This document shows positions 1-11,613 of a stretch of DNA of 64,000 nt, one piece after another; the first letter of the stretch is position 1; each line of letters begins with the position of its first letter. The position numbers and the translations under genes were made by a program. The DNA comes from Struthio camelus (lineage: Eukaryota; Chordata; Aves; Struthioniformes; Struthionidae). The stretch lies in assembly GCF_040807025.1 (NCBI RefSeq), contig NC_090953.1, forward strand, positions 2,321,001 through 2,385,000, written 5' to 3'. The notes below the pieces were generated by a model that had not been told where the DNA came from, did not search any database, and worked only from the letters and a program-made list of their open reading frames with translations.

Positions 1-445
1 CTAATAGTCTTAGTAGCCCTCCGCTGTACAGTCTCCAGGAGCTCCATGTCTCTCTTGTATTGGGGAGGCCAGAACTGGACACCGTAATCCAGGTGAGGCC
101 TCACCAGGGCTGAGACAGGCAGGATCCCCTCCCTCGACCTGCTGGCAACACTCTGCCTAACGCACACCAGGACACCATTGGCCTTCTTGGCCACCAGGGC
201 ACATTGCTGCCTCATGGTCAGCTTGTTGTCCACCAGGCCTCCCAGGTCCTTCTCTGCAGAGCTGCTCTCCAGCAGGTCAGCCCCCAGCCTGTCCTGCTGC
301 ATGGGGTTATTCCTCCCGAGGTGCAGCACCCTGCACTTGCCTTTGTGGAGCTTCAGGAGGTTCCTCTCCGCCCAGCTCTCCAGCCTGCCCAGGTCCCTCT
401 GAGTGACAGCACAGCCCTCTAGGGTATCAGCCACTCCTCCCTTTT
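1..445 (-). mobile_element. CR1 LINE fragment, reverse-transcriptase ORF C-terminal part
   Basis: Read on the minus strand, this is a CR1 retrotransposon. The translation contains LVRPHLDYGVQFW followed by PPQYKRDMELLETVQRRAT, and further upstream LVDNKLTM and SVASRSREGI, all hallmarks of the end of the CR1 reverse-transcriptase ORF. The similarity stops near position 445, which is therefore the 5'-truncated end of the insertion. The 3' end lies beyond the left edge. Single-base indels break the frame (LPLYSAL is reduced to LPVSAL), so it is inactive. CR1 is the dominant LINE of birds and other sauropsids. The identification comes from recalled consensus features, not an alignment. Confidence 0.93.
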
Positions 446-3400
446 GCCACTGTAATTCTTTGGTTATTATTCTTTGGAAAATCCACCAAGTCCCAACTAC
501 CAATCCAAGACCTATTTATTCCCTTGCCGAGGCCCCTACATGCAGTCACACTTAATCCCAGGCAGCCCTTGCGGCTTTGCTGAAGTGCCGGCCCTACTGA
601 AGACGACCGCACGCTCTGTTGTTAATCAGGACGCTTGCACTGCTTTTCCATCGTATCCCTGGGACACATCGCGGGGCCACATCTTGCTTGCCAGACCGGC
701 GAGAGCAGCCCCGCTGGGGTTAGCGGGACCGTTCACGAGACACGAGCAGGGCTCGACCCTCTGTCCCCTTCTGCACCCTTTGCTGTACTGCCCTGGAGTT
801 GGCAGCGGCTTGCACTTTCAGCCTTTTTAACTTTTCTTTCAAATATTCCTTTGCCTGTGGACACTAAAAAACAAAATCAACAACAAAAAAGCCCAATTTA
901 AACTAACTCCATTGTTTTCACGGAACTGAACTGCAGAAAGATTTCAGAACGTGGTTGTGATTTCCCACATCTGTTATTTTTATGCGTTGTTTTATTGCCA
1001 GGAGTTTCATAAAAGGTGTTATATAACTTCGCATTGTATCATGTAATTCAACATGTTTCCACAATTAGGAGCCCACGTGAGCATTTAAGCAATGATCTTG
1101 CCCAGGGTTTTTATGTTGCTGTGCATCTCTTAGCCCCATCAGCCTGCAATACAAAGATGAACTGTGACTGTGGTTTCCTCACTGCTCCTACGAACTACTC
1201 TGTCATTTACTAATGGCCAAATTCAACTGCGATTCGTGCTGCATGGATCACTTCTGCATTTGCATTAAAAAAATAAACACAAATTGCTTGAAGCCTGTGC
1301 ACTGTTTAACAGAACAAGCAGACATTTATCCCATGGATGTGGTTTAACTAGATCACCCCTCTTCAAGACACTGACAGGTTCATTGTTTTTGAAATATTGT
1401 GAGATAAGCATTTACCACACATTAAAACAAAAATACATTTGCACTGAAAGCTACCGATGGACAGGTGAATCTAAGACTGGAAGAACAATGGTAAAAAACA
1501 CAAAATGGCTTCTGCTGGTCACTCCATGAGCAGATCTCTTATGTGTAAAGCACTTAGTGCTTTACACCTCCATAGGACTACACAAGAAACAGCAATCAGT
1601 CCACATAACCCTCCTGGGAGAGGACACCGTATTTCTCCTGCAAATGCAAAAATACGCACGGCTGCAGCTCAATCACTTTTCCTCATTGCCTCCCCAGTTC
1701 AAAAAAAACATTAATAGTTGGCCAAGAAATGAGTCCAGAAGTACCTGCAGGTCTGCAAAGAGAGATTGCATTTCTGGAAGAGAAGCCCCAGAGGAGACGC
1801 TCACGCTCGTGAGCGGAGCGGCCAGGAGCCAGGGCTTGGTGGAGCTTTACAGCAGAAGGGAGCGGTTTATTAAGATATACTCTCCAGTTTTGCTGTAGGT
1901 GAACCACAGACAACTTTGGAAATTTCCAGCCTGGCAGTTCTTTAAATGAAAAGCTCCATCTTGCTCTCCTGGGTCAGATATTCTGCATGCAGTTTCTAAT
2001 TTGGACCACAGCTCTGGAAAACTTGATTAGAGCTCTGAAAATGGAATTTTTATTAGGGAGAACTGAGCTATTGCCAAGGTTTATTTTTCAAGGGAGTAAG
2101 ATCTAATCCTAGAAGGAGTTCCAGGACTGTGCTATTCTGGATGCCCTTGCAATGGTTTATGGCAATTATGCAGCCAAACCTGGACTGACTGGTAATGTTT
2201 GCTTTGGACGAGTCGCTACAGATGGCAAGCCATTGCAAATGTACTTTTCAACTCGATGCATGCATCAGTGAAAATGCATTTTCTGTAAGTCCCCCCCCCC
2301 CGCCTTTTTTCATTCATTTTACACATTATTAATATATCCCTAAATTCATACTACCTAACAGCTAAGCATTTAAAGTCATGCAGAGAATACAAAGCAGCAT
2401 CGTCTGGGTTCAGACAGAAGCCTGCTTCATGTAATCACTGGATGGACAAATCTATCTGCCAGCTTTCAGAGCTCAAATTTCTGCAAAATCAAATATATAA
2501 TCCCTCCTTAGGTGGATGCTTTTCAGGGAACAGCACGGTTTTCTCCAGGGAACCCACAAAGCTTATGGCGTGGAGTGACCCTCCGGAGGGGGCTTTGCGT
2601 CTGCGTAGCAAGCAGTAACCAGACTAAACTAAGCCATAAATCCAGGAATGCATGGGAAAAGAACAAATTAAAACGTGCTATACTTGGCAGCTTCCTTTGC
2701 AAGCACAGTGCTCATGAAAGGTGACATTAACGGTCCCAGCAGCTGAAGGCTGCTCTTTATTCCAGAGCTGGAGGAGCAGGAGCAGCAAAGGCTGCCCAGG
2801 GAGGTGCTCCCATCCTCGCTCGAAGGGATTTTGCCCAGGGGCAGGAGCTTCTGTGGTACCTACCATCCGTGCCCTCCCTATGGTAGCAGTTTGGGACAGG
2901 CTCGTGGGGACGAACCCACCATCCCAGCACCTCCTGCCCAGACAGGCCAGGTCTGCTGGCAGACGGGCTGCAGGGACGTGAAGACTCACGTAGGTGCCTC
3001 GACCGGCGACAAGCACAGCGGGAACAAAGCAGAAAAGTAGGAAAGACGCTGCAGGACCGGAGCTACAAACCCTGCAAGAGGGTCCCCCTGCCTCGCTAGA
3101 GTCTTCCTCCGGCCCACCGGCCGTCTGCCTGTCACCGCCTGCGCCGCCCGAAGCCTGCCCGTCCCCCCCCGCAGGTCTCGCAGCCCCCCTGCCCTCCCGC
3201 CGGCTGTTGAGAAATAAAAGGGAGGTGGACCAAGTCGCCAGTTTGTCCACTGCCTAAAATAGCAAACGCCTCCCCCAGCAGCAGCAGCTCACCTGCTGAG
3301 AGCGAGGAGGGGGCCGGGAGAAGCCTCCGCGCCGGGGGGACGGCGGAGCCCCGCGGCCCCCCGCGCCCACCCAGAGCACCCAGGGGCGCACACGCCGGCG

Positions 3401-4600
3401 TCGCTGCTTTGTGCAGCCCCTCGGGGCTCGGGGAGGAAAGCCAGCCGCACCGAGCCAGCGCCGCCGGGGCCTGCTGGCCTCCCCTCCGGCCGGGCTCGCA
3501 GCCGAGGGCAAGCACCTTGCCACGCGTCGCGCCCGCCGTGCATTTCCCAGGTGACCCATTAGCGCCAATTGGATTTGCGATGCGAGGGAAGGGGCTGCGG
3601 GCAGTCAGGACGCTGGGGCAAAGCCGCCCACCAGGCGCCGGCTCCGGGACGGACACGTCCCTCCTCCGGCACGGGCACCCGTCCCCCCAGTGCCGCGCGG
3701 ACCTCTCCTCCCCGCTGACGCACCTGCGCGGTGGTAACAGCAGCTTCATTCCTGCACAGGCGAATAGCGAGAATTAATTTGTTAGTGTCAAATTAAGCCT
3801 TTGGATGTGCATGTTCAGCTCTTACGGACTTCAATGACAGCTTGGCCTTCGCGCAGGCGGCAAGAGGCCCTTCGCGTTTGTAGCGCGCTTTGAAGCTGGG
3901 AAGGTGTTGGGAGGCGCGAAGCGCTCTGCGGAGGCACGCTCGCGCGATTCGCAAGCCCGCCGAAGCGGTCAGGACGCCAGGCACAGCGAAAACAAGAGGC
4001 GCAACGCAGGGAGGCAGAGCCTACAACTTCATTAGGAGTCAGAAAGGAGATCAAAGGAAAGAATTTTCGGCTTAAAAAAGGAAAACATCTTTTAAGTTTC
4101 CAAGAAAACCACAGAGTTCACTTTGTTACATGAACATAAATAAGTGATTTTGTAAGCAAGGCAGAGCTACCCTTCCATACGCCATCCTCCGATCGGTGCA
4201 ATGCAGAAAGTCTCGTTTGCATCCAAACCTGCATCAATTTAATTAAACCCATATTTAATTGCATGTGGATGCTCCAGTCAGTTTACATATAGCTTACTGC
4301 AGTCCTGTTCAGACTTGTTCCCAGCACATTCAAACCCAAAGAACGGCCATACAGCTCATTGCACAAATTAAACTAAATTGATTTAAGCCACACACTTAAC
4401 ATGAAGGCAAAGCAAGCTTCCATCCAGACAAGTACTAAGATGCACACGTTCTCCACAGACACTTGCAATCAGCCAGAAGAACATCCCATCAGCCAGACCC
4501 CGAAGAGCCGGGATTTTTCCCCTAAGAGCAGGCCTTGGGATTTGACAAAGTGAAGCTGAGGCAGTTGACATCAAAGATCCTGGTGCCTTTCTGTCACAAC
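446..4600. other. Intergenic DNA, no gene recognised
   Basis: No open frame here resembles a known protein and none has coding character. The left part (900-2,500) is AT-rich ordinary sequence with a 25-bp perfect palindrome at 1,543-1,567 and a C run near 2,290. Positions 2,760-3,760 form a GC-rich, CpG-containing patch whose overlapping frames on both strands are by-products of few stop codons. Positions 4,080-4,400 return to AT-rich sequence with TTTAATTAAA-type motifs. PIAS1, expected further left by synteny, was looked for and not seen. Confidence 0.6.
1543..1567. repeat. 25-bp perfect palindrome
   Basis: The arms GTGTAAAGCACT and AGTGCTTTACAC are exact reverse complements around a single central T. 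Pairing stops immediately outside on both sides. With so short a loop it could only extrude as a cruciform or act as a dyad protein site. The function is unknown. Confidence 0.9.
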
Positions 4601-4639
4601 CGCACTTTTCAGCTCCACTTAAGCCAAGTGGACATGCAA

Positions 4640-5921
4640 ACACCCATGGTACCAGCTGGGCTGGACCCAAGGGTGCTAAAGGACCCAAACGATGTCGTTG
4701 TGGGGCCACTCTCTATCATCTTCTTCTCTATCAGCCATAAATGGTTATGGCTACCCTGGTGACTGAAGAAAAAAAAAAAAAAACAAACATCACATCCATC
4801 TTCAACGTGAGCGAGGAGGAGGATCCAGAGAACCGCAGAATAATGAGCCTCCCCTGAGCCCCGGGAAGGTGATGGGGCAAAGCCTGCGGGAAGCTATTTC
4901 CAAGTGGATAAAGGTAGCGATTGGAAACAGCCAGCACAGGGTTACCAGGCACAAATCACACCCAACCAAGCTCATCACCCTCTGTCATGATGGGGCTGGC
5001 TCAGTGGAAAAGGGGAAAGCAATGGATTTTATTTACCTCGAGTGTAGCAAGGCTTTTGGCACAGCTACCCACAGCATCTAATAACCAGACTAGTGAGATA
5101 TGGGCTAGATAAGTGGACTACAATGCGGGTGGAAAATTGGCCAGACTGCCAGGCTCAAAGTGTTGTGTTCAGTGGTACAAAGTCCAGCTGGCAGCCAGTT
5201 GCTAGTACTGTCTCTCAGGATCAACACTGTCTTTATTCATGAGCTGGTTGATGGGACAGAGCGCACTCCTAGCAAGTTGGCAGATGACAACAAATTGGGA
5301 GGAGCAGTCGATGTCCTCGAGGGTAGGACTGCCATCAAGAGAGGCCTGGGTAGGCTGGAGATGCATGCTGAGAGGAACTTCGTGAAGTCCAATCAAGGCA
5401 AACGCCAAGTCCTGCCCTAAGGTAGAATAACTCCATGCACCAGTACAGGCTGGGGAATGACTGGGCTAGAGAGCAGCTTTGCAGAAAAGCATCCCCAGGT
5501 CCTGATGGGCCAAGATGTTTAGGGGCTGGAGCACATGATGGACAAAGATGCTGAGGGAGCTGGGTCGCTCCAGTCTGGAGAGGAGAAGGCAAAGGGGAGG
5601 TCTCATTGCTGTCCGCAACTCCCAGGCAGAAGGGGGCAGAGGGGACAGAGCCAGACTCTTCTCAGAGGAGCACAGTGAGAAGCAATGGGAAACGCACAAA
5701 AATTCCAGTTAGCTATTAGAAACACTTTTGTAATCATGACAGCGGTCAAGCACAGAAACTGGAGCAAGACTTTGGAGCTCCCAGGGATATTCTAGTTTTG
5801 ATGGCACAAAGCCCTGAGCATCCTGAGGTAGTTGGCCCTGCTTTGAGCAAGGGTTGGACAAGAGCCCCCCAGAAGTCCCTTCCAACTTGAACTGCTGTGG
5901 GACACTATGGTTTCTAGGCCC
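4640..5921 (+). mobile_element. Degenerate CR1 LINE, RT region through 3' end
   Basis: The plus strand carries an old CR1 copy. Recognisable pieces in order are a region near 4,700-4,900 matching the CR1 stretch before the RT core, FIYLECSKAFGTATHSI (the decayed F-D-T-V-S-H region) at about 5,027-5,080, KLADDNKLGGAVD (the decayed F-A-D-D catalytic motif) near 5,277-5,315, then LGRLEMHAERNFVKSNQGK. The 3' tail near 5,840-5,920 has the typical GGTTGGACAAGAG and GTCCCTTCCAACTTGAACT. Frameshifts, stops and a poly(A) insertion near 4,770 make it non-functional. The left boundary is uncertain and may reach about 4,540. Confidence 0.85.
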
Positions 5922-8900
5922 GCCCTTGGCCTAGAAAAATCTTTGAAAAAAGGGAACATTTTCTCTCCATCTCTGCACAGCACTTGGTGGGCCCAAAGTC
6001 TCAGCTAACGCTGACTCCAGCAGTAACACAGCTTTGAAAGACATTCAAAGTCAGATGAATTTGACAAACATATCTTCCGCAAAGTATGACATGCTAGCCC
6101 AAAACTAAGTCAGCCCATTTTCAAAAAGATTGATTAGGGGATTATTTTTCCGTCCTGTGACTAACAACAAATAGTATCTTGAAATCAGAGCACCTTATAA
6201 AAGTTAACAGTTAAAAGTTAATTTTTAGACACTTGCTTGCAAGTTCTTTGTACTTAATGACTAGACTTTCCAAGCGAGTGTGTCTTGACGATACAGTTGG
6301 TAGAACCTAAATAACCCTCATCAAGGGGGCAAATTAAGGGCTGTTTTCTTCACTTTTCACTTGAGTGTTAGCCTTCCTAGCTTTCACCTAGGTGAGTACA
6401 GCACTGTTTATTTGATACTGCTCCATAAATCTGGTCAGAACCTAATGGATTTACTAAAGAGGAGTCTGTTCTCATTTAGGGAAAGAGGATCTTACATTAT
6501 CTTTAATGTTCCTGCTGGCCTAGTCCCTAGAACCAGGTCTGTGACCACAGCTTCAGCCTGTGTTTCTCCTGACACATGGGGTATTTCATGGGGAAGCTGC
6601 TTTTTCCCCTCCCTTCTGAGTTTTTGCAGTCAGTGAAGCACGTGCCATCTGAACAGCGTTCGGCATGGCACGGAGAAGGACGAGCACCCATTCAGCGCTT
6701 GTTTTCTTCCCCCGAATTCCCTGGGGAGGATGCTGTGCAGGCACAGTTGTAGTCACTGATGGCCACCATCCCTCGCCCTAGCGGGCGCACCCACTGCCCC
6801 AAAACCCACCCGGAGGGGAGCTCTTGCTCCCCTGCTTGCTCTCCTCTCCTGCCACTGCACCTGCTACTTCAGGATGGACTCAGCAGCTTTCTTGCTGCAC
6901 GTTCCTCCCCTGCAGGAGGGATAGGCCACTGCTTCTGCCCGGCCTCCCCCTCCCCGAGCCTCCTCAGCCTGTGCCCCTCCACCTTGGCTTAAATAGTTTC
7001 CTCAAGGAGTAATTTTGATAGTTTCCCTGGAAGTTGCACAGAATCTCAGCTCAAAGCCAGACAAATTCTACTTATAACTAAAGCAGCCGCTGCTGCCACC
7101 AGCGGCACGCGCCAAGAGCGGCTCTGGGCTGGAGGAAGCGGCTCAGGGAAGTGGTGGGAACGCCATCTCCTGGCGTCTGCGAAAGCGGGGCTGGATGGTG
7201 TCCAGGGAGATTGTTCCAGCCAAGCAGCCCATCGGGCTCGGCACAGGGTTGCTGACAAAGTCCTGAGGTCCGTGACACAGACGCCCTGTTGGTCCCTTCT
7301 GTGCTAAGCACCTGGGGTTAGGACTGCTATAGCACGTGCTGAGTGGTCCATGCCTGCGTTCATACCACCATGGAAATAACCCGGCTCTGTTTAAGAAGTC
7401 TAAACCTGACAGCTGATGTTTCAGGGGCTTTCGGAGGGCCGGTACAGACCCACTTGAGAGCATCTACCAGCCCATGTGTCCGCTCACGCTCCGGGGTGAT
7501 GCCCCACCTGCAAGAAAAGCACCTGCAATTAAATCCCAACACAAGCATTCGTGAGGCTTCAAACACTTCCCAGGATGAGAGGCCAGGCCCTGTCCAGCTG
7601 GTGCGATCTTAACCCTGGGGTCTCCTGAACGCTTACAGCCCCTTTGAGACGCAAGCTGCTCTACGGAGGGGACTTTCCGCTAAGAGGTAATCCGGTAGCG
7701 AAACCCAGAACAGACACTGCTCCGTCACTGGGAGCAATCGCATCTGCTTGTCTCCAAATAAACAGCCTTGCGTACAAGAGAAAATAGCATATGGGAAGGA
7801 GCCTTGGCAAGCCTGGAGGTCTGGTGAGCGACTCTGGAACTGCTCTGCCACTGGCCTGAAAGAACAACTCCATCAGCTGCAGCAAGCGGACCTTCTGCTT
7901 CCCGGAATTCAGAATTCATCACAGACTCAAATACAGACGCTCCAGGCTTTTTCCTGCTTTAATTATTTAAAAATCTTAACTCTGGCTGTTTATTTTCAGG
8001 GACTATTACTGCATTCAACTATTTTAAGACAAAAAAAGAAAAAATTTGAAGCCTTTCCCTCATTCTGTGGGTGAAGCTTAATTCACTCTAATTATTTCAT
8101 ATTACTTAGACTATAATAGTTTCATAATTTCTAGTATATTAAGCACTTAATACGTTGTGTCATTTGAAGTCGCATATTAAATTCAGCAAAGTACATTTTA
8201 ATGAGAGCTAAGTAGTGTGAAAATATTAATGCAACATAATACTTCATTTTGGCACTCGTGCTGGAAAGCGCTGCCGCCCCACACAGGTGAGCGCGGCGGG
8301 CTGCCCAGCGCCCAGACGTGCTCGCACCCAACTGCATGAGCACCGGCTGCAGCAGGGTCACCTGGCAGGGAGGGAGAGCTGCGAGGGGGTGACAGCCCCA
8401 GCTAACCTGGCACTAGGTAAAACGGGAGTTGAGAGCATGGCTGTGCTTCTCTCCCCTCGGCAAAGCTGACTGCTGCCCCGGCTGCACATCTCCTCCAGAG
8501 ACACGAGCCCACAGTGCTGCCGTGCAAGCACCCTGGAGCACTGTCCATCAGCAGATGAGACCAGGTGACCAGACCAAGCTCCCCTGGGTCTGTCACACAC
8601 AAAGGGCTGGCAAAAACACCGGAGAGCTGCGCAGAGAGGGACATGCTGCTGCTCCCCTATGAGCTCCAAAGGGGCAGACCAATTTCACCGCAATAAGCTG
8701 CCCACCTCTCCCAGAGTCTCTCAGGCCTAAACACCCCCTCTCTGCCCCACTAGGAAAAAAACCTCCCTTCCCTTGGACTGACCTGCACCCATGGGAGAAA
8801 CACCTCCATGAACCCAGCTCCACCGCTCCCACACAGGGTCACACATGTGAACATCCTCCCTGGAAGAAGGCCTCTCCCCAGGCAAGCCACAGGAGAGCTC

Positions 8901-9213
8901 TTCAGAGCTCTGCCTGATGCTCTAGGAAACAAGAAAAGCCTCAGAGCAACAGCTCTGGTTTCATCTCCAGGGTTTTGTAACCTTCAGCCCCACGAGTCAC
9001 TCAAACAAGCCACATCCACTCACCCCAGCTCTGGTTCATGTGACCTGGGCAATCCCCAGCTCAGGTGGTCGGGGATCATCATCACGCTGGTGTCCCACAC
9101 AGCTGTTTCCAATGCCTAGCACTCCCCACCCCGGTCTTGCCAACAGGAGGAGCCACGCTGAGCTGCCGAGTGGGAGAATGGCCTTGTCTAAAGGTCTGCT
9201 AAAAAATACAGAG
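5922..9213. other. Intergenic DNA, no gene recognised
   Basis: Mixed-composition sequence without a recognisable gene or exon. Around 7,140-7,210 a stretch resembles the CR1 sequence that precedes its 3' end (CAGGGAAGTGGTGGGAACGC), but it is too short and diverged to call with confidence. Positions 7,960-8,260 are AT-rich. Positions 8,270-9,180 are moderately GC-rich with many short overlapping frames on both strands that have no protein character. Confidence 0.5.
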
Positions 9214-9214
9214 T

Positions 9215-9335
9215 TTGATCATGGAATGATGGCAATTTAGGTTGGGCGAGACCTCTGGAGGTCCCAAGCTTGACGCCGCCCGGAGCAGGGTTGCTGGGGG
9301 AGCAGCTAGGTCAGGTTGCTGGGCAGAAACAGGCC
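9215..9335 (-). mobile_element. Short CR1 3'-end fragment
   Basis: The plus-strand sequence GATCATGGAATGATGGCAA followed by GGTTGGGCGAGACCTCTGG is the reverse complement of the usual CR1 3' terminus, where ATCATGGAATGG and GGTTGGAAGGGACCTC are typical. The following AGCAGGGTTGC and GTCAGGTTGCTGGGCAG also match the adjoining CR1 region. The copy is therefore on the minus strand with its 3' end at the left and is heavily truncated. It abuts the GC-rich SKOR1 domain. Confidence 0.7.
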
Positions 9336-9799
9336 TAAGGGGTGCTTGCAGGAGGCAGCAGGCAGGAGAAACGGGGGACTGCGCCGGGGTTAAGTGGCAG
9401 CTGCAGCACTTCCTCGGGAGGCGGGTGAAGCGCGGCCCCCAGGAGGGCTCCCCTTCCCACGTCCCCCTTCCCCGGCGATGGCTTTAGCTGGGCGCTCCTC
9501 TGGGCAGCAGCGACCAACCTCGGCCGCTCTCGGGCCGCGGGCAAACCCTGTCCCCGAAGCCGCCGCGGCTGCCGGAGCCTCACGAAGGCCGCGTCCTCCC
9601 GCTGCGCGGCCCGAGCGCGGCCGGCGGCGGCTGCCGCCCCTCGCAGCGCCCCGCGCGGCTGCAGCGCCGCCCGCGCCCGCGCGGTGGCGGCCCAGGCCGC
9701 GGAACCTGCGCCCGAGCCCGGCCGCAGGCGGGCGGCCCGGCGCTCCCCGCCGCCGGCAGCGGCCTGCGCGGCCCCCCGGCAGCCTTCACGCAACCCCGG

Positions 9800-10590
9800 G
9801 GGAGCCACAGTCCGGTCCCGGCCCCGGTGCTCCCCGGGCTGCATCCCGCATCCTGCATCCTGCACCCGCAGTGCTGCGAGACCGCGAGACCGGCGATGCG
9901 AGCAGCATCCCGGCCCCGGTGCTCCCCGGGCTGCATCCCGCACCCGCAGTGCTGCGGGACCGGCGATGCGAGCAGCATCCCGGCCTGAGTACTCCCCGGG
10001 CTGCATCCCGCATCCGCAGTGCTGCGGGACGGGCGATGCGAGCAGCATCCCGGCCTGAGTACTCCCCGGGCTGCATCCTGCACCCGCAGTGCTGCGGGAC
10101 CGACGATGCGAGCAGCATCCCGGCCTGAGTACTCCCCGGGCTGCATCCTGCACCCGCAGCGATGCGGGACCGGCAATGCGAGCAGCATCCCTGCGCCGGT
10201 TCCTGTCTGCATCCTGCATCCGCAGTGCTGCGGGACCGCCGGGTGCAAGGTGCATCCCTGCACCGGTTCCTGTCTGCATCCTGCACCCACAGCGCTGCGG
10301 GACCGACGATGCGAGCAGCATCCCTGCGCCGGTTCCTGTCTGCATCCTGCATCCGCAGTGCTGCGGGACGCGCCGGGTGCAAGGTGCATCCCGGCCCCGG
10401 TTCCTGTCTGCAGCCCCACAGTGCTGCAGGACCCGAGGTGCAAGGTGCATCCCGGCCCCGCAACCCACCCCCACAGGCCACAACGCTGCAGGACCCGAGG
10501 TGCAAGGAGCATCCCGGCCCCGGTTGCTGGCTGCGGCCCGCACCTGTAGTCCCGCAGCGCCGCAGGACCCGCGGTGCAAGGTGACAAGGT
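9800..10590. repeat. GC-rich minisatellite, about 70-bp units
   Basis: A tandem array of about eleven units. In the best-preserved part, the block CTCCCCGGGCTGCATCC recurs at 9,992, 10,062 and 10,132, exactly 70 bp apart. Each unit also holds CGCAGTGCTGCGGGAC and GATGCGAGCAGCATCC. From about 10,200 a second unit type of 66-68 bp takes over, starting TTCCTGTCTGCATCCTGC and alternating the GATGCGAGCAGCATCC box with GGTGCAAGGTGCATCC. The right end is decayed. The lack of stop codons makes all frames open on both strands, and 70 is not a multiple of 3, so no protein is implied. The array lies about 500 bp past the SKOR1 3' end. Confidence 0.95.
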
Positions 10591-10639
10591 GCACCCTCCC
10601 CTCCCTCGGCCCCGGTCGGCTCACCGCCTCCGAGGTGGC

Positions 10640-10800
10640 CCGCCAAGATGTCGTGCTAGGTTAATCCTAGGATGAAAACAGGTATTTAGGGCTAATAGGT
10701 GTGCAAGCCACCTTCAAACCCACTCTCAGAGCTCATTAATGTAATACTTTCATGTGTGAAACGAGCATATAAATGGGCATTAATGAGCTCCCGGCTGCTG
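10640..10800. promoter_or_regulatory. AT-rich island with homeodomain-type inverted repeat
   Basis: A sharply bounded AT-rich stretch between the minisatellite and the SKOR1 3' end. It holds a perfect 13-bp inverted repeat, GAGCTCATTAATG at 729-741 and CATTAATGAGCTC at 778-790 (counting from 10,000), separated by 36 bp. Each arm carries an ATTAAT core of the type bound by homeodomain proteins. The composition contrast and site symmetry suggest a conserved regulatory element. This is inference, since no conservation data are available here. Confidence 0.4.
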
Positions 10801-11071
10801 CGCGGTGGAGGCGGGGGAACGGGGAACTTTGCAGGAGAGCGGGCGGCTCCGCCGGCCGCAGAGCCGCTCCCGGCCCGCCCCCGGCACCGCGCCGCAGCGG
10901 CCGGGCTGCGCGCCCCGACGGCGCGCCCTGCCCGCCGTCACTGCGCCAAGAACAGCCGGGGTCCCCCGCGGGCGGGGGGCACGGCGAACCCCTCCCGTGC
11001 TGCCCGCGGAGGGGGACCCACGCGCGCCCTCCTTCCCCCCCCCCCCCCAGCGACAGCGCCAAGGACCAGGC

Positions 11072-11613
11072 GGCTTCTTAAAGTCGGCTTTTATTAAAGA
11101 ACAAAAATCACGTACAGAGGTTCCTCTCCCCAAACCGGGCGAGCGTTTTGTTTTCTCTGTCTCCGGAGTCGCGAACCGCCCGTTAAAGTGCTGTTACATC
11201 CATAAATTTACAAGGGGGTGGTGAGGGAGGAAGGGGGCCCGAGGGGGAAAATAAATATACATCATAAATAAATAAAAATCCAACAAATACTGTACCAAGA
11301 GAATCACAGTACATTTATATCCATTGCACATAGCCACTTTTGTTTCCAGTCTGGACAAGGGTTGAAGAAGCGGACACACAGGGAGGGGGGGGAAGACGCG
11401 GAGCGGGGCGCGCCGGGCCCGCGGGCGGAGGTGGGGGCCCGGCGGCCCCCCCAGCCCGCCCGGGGCCGCTCCCCGCCGTATTGCCAGTCCGAGGAAGGCC
11501 GAGCTCCGAGTCCTCTATGTACAACGTCTCCTCGTGGAAATGGCTTGTGTGGGCTCTGCCCGCGGCTGCGGGCGCGCCGCGGGGCGCATGGCTTCGGGGG
11601 GCCGGGGGGGGGC
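11072..11613 (-). other. SKOR1: SKOR1 3' untranslated region
   Basis: Minus-strand sequence following the SKOR1 stop codon. It is GC-rich next to the stop and becomes AT-rich, with A/T-rich tracts near 11,240-11,330 typical of a conserved 3' UTR. An AATAAA signal lies at 11,090-11,095 on the minus strand, so cleavage is expected at about 11,065-11,080. The exact cleavage site is inferred. Confidence 0.7.
11090..11095 (-). terminator. SKOR1: Poly(A) signal AATAAA of SKOR1
   Basis: AATAAA on the minus strand about 520 bp past the SKOR1 stop codon. I noted no other canonical signal between it and the stop. Confidence 0.7.

Noticed and set aside
7140-7210. Possible CR1 3' remnant
   Set aside because: Only a short string resembles the CR1 region before its 3' end and the terminal repeat is missing, so it is mentioned only within the intergenic entry.
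9335-10646. Several long open frames (up to about 430 codons) on both strands over the 9.3-10.6 kb region
   Set aside because: They are produced by the 70-bp GC-rich tandem repeat, which lacks stop codons in every frame. The period is not a multiple of three and the translations are Cys/Arg/Pro/Ala-rich repeats without any domain.
1-11000. Search for PIAS1 exons, expected next to SKOR1 by synteny
   Set aside because: No PIAS SAP, PINIT or SP-RING coding segment was recognised on either strand. The gene probably lies beyond the left edge.
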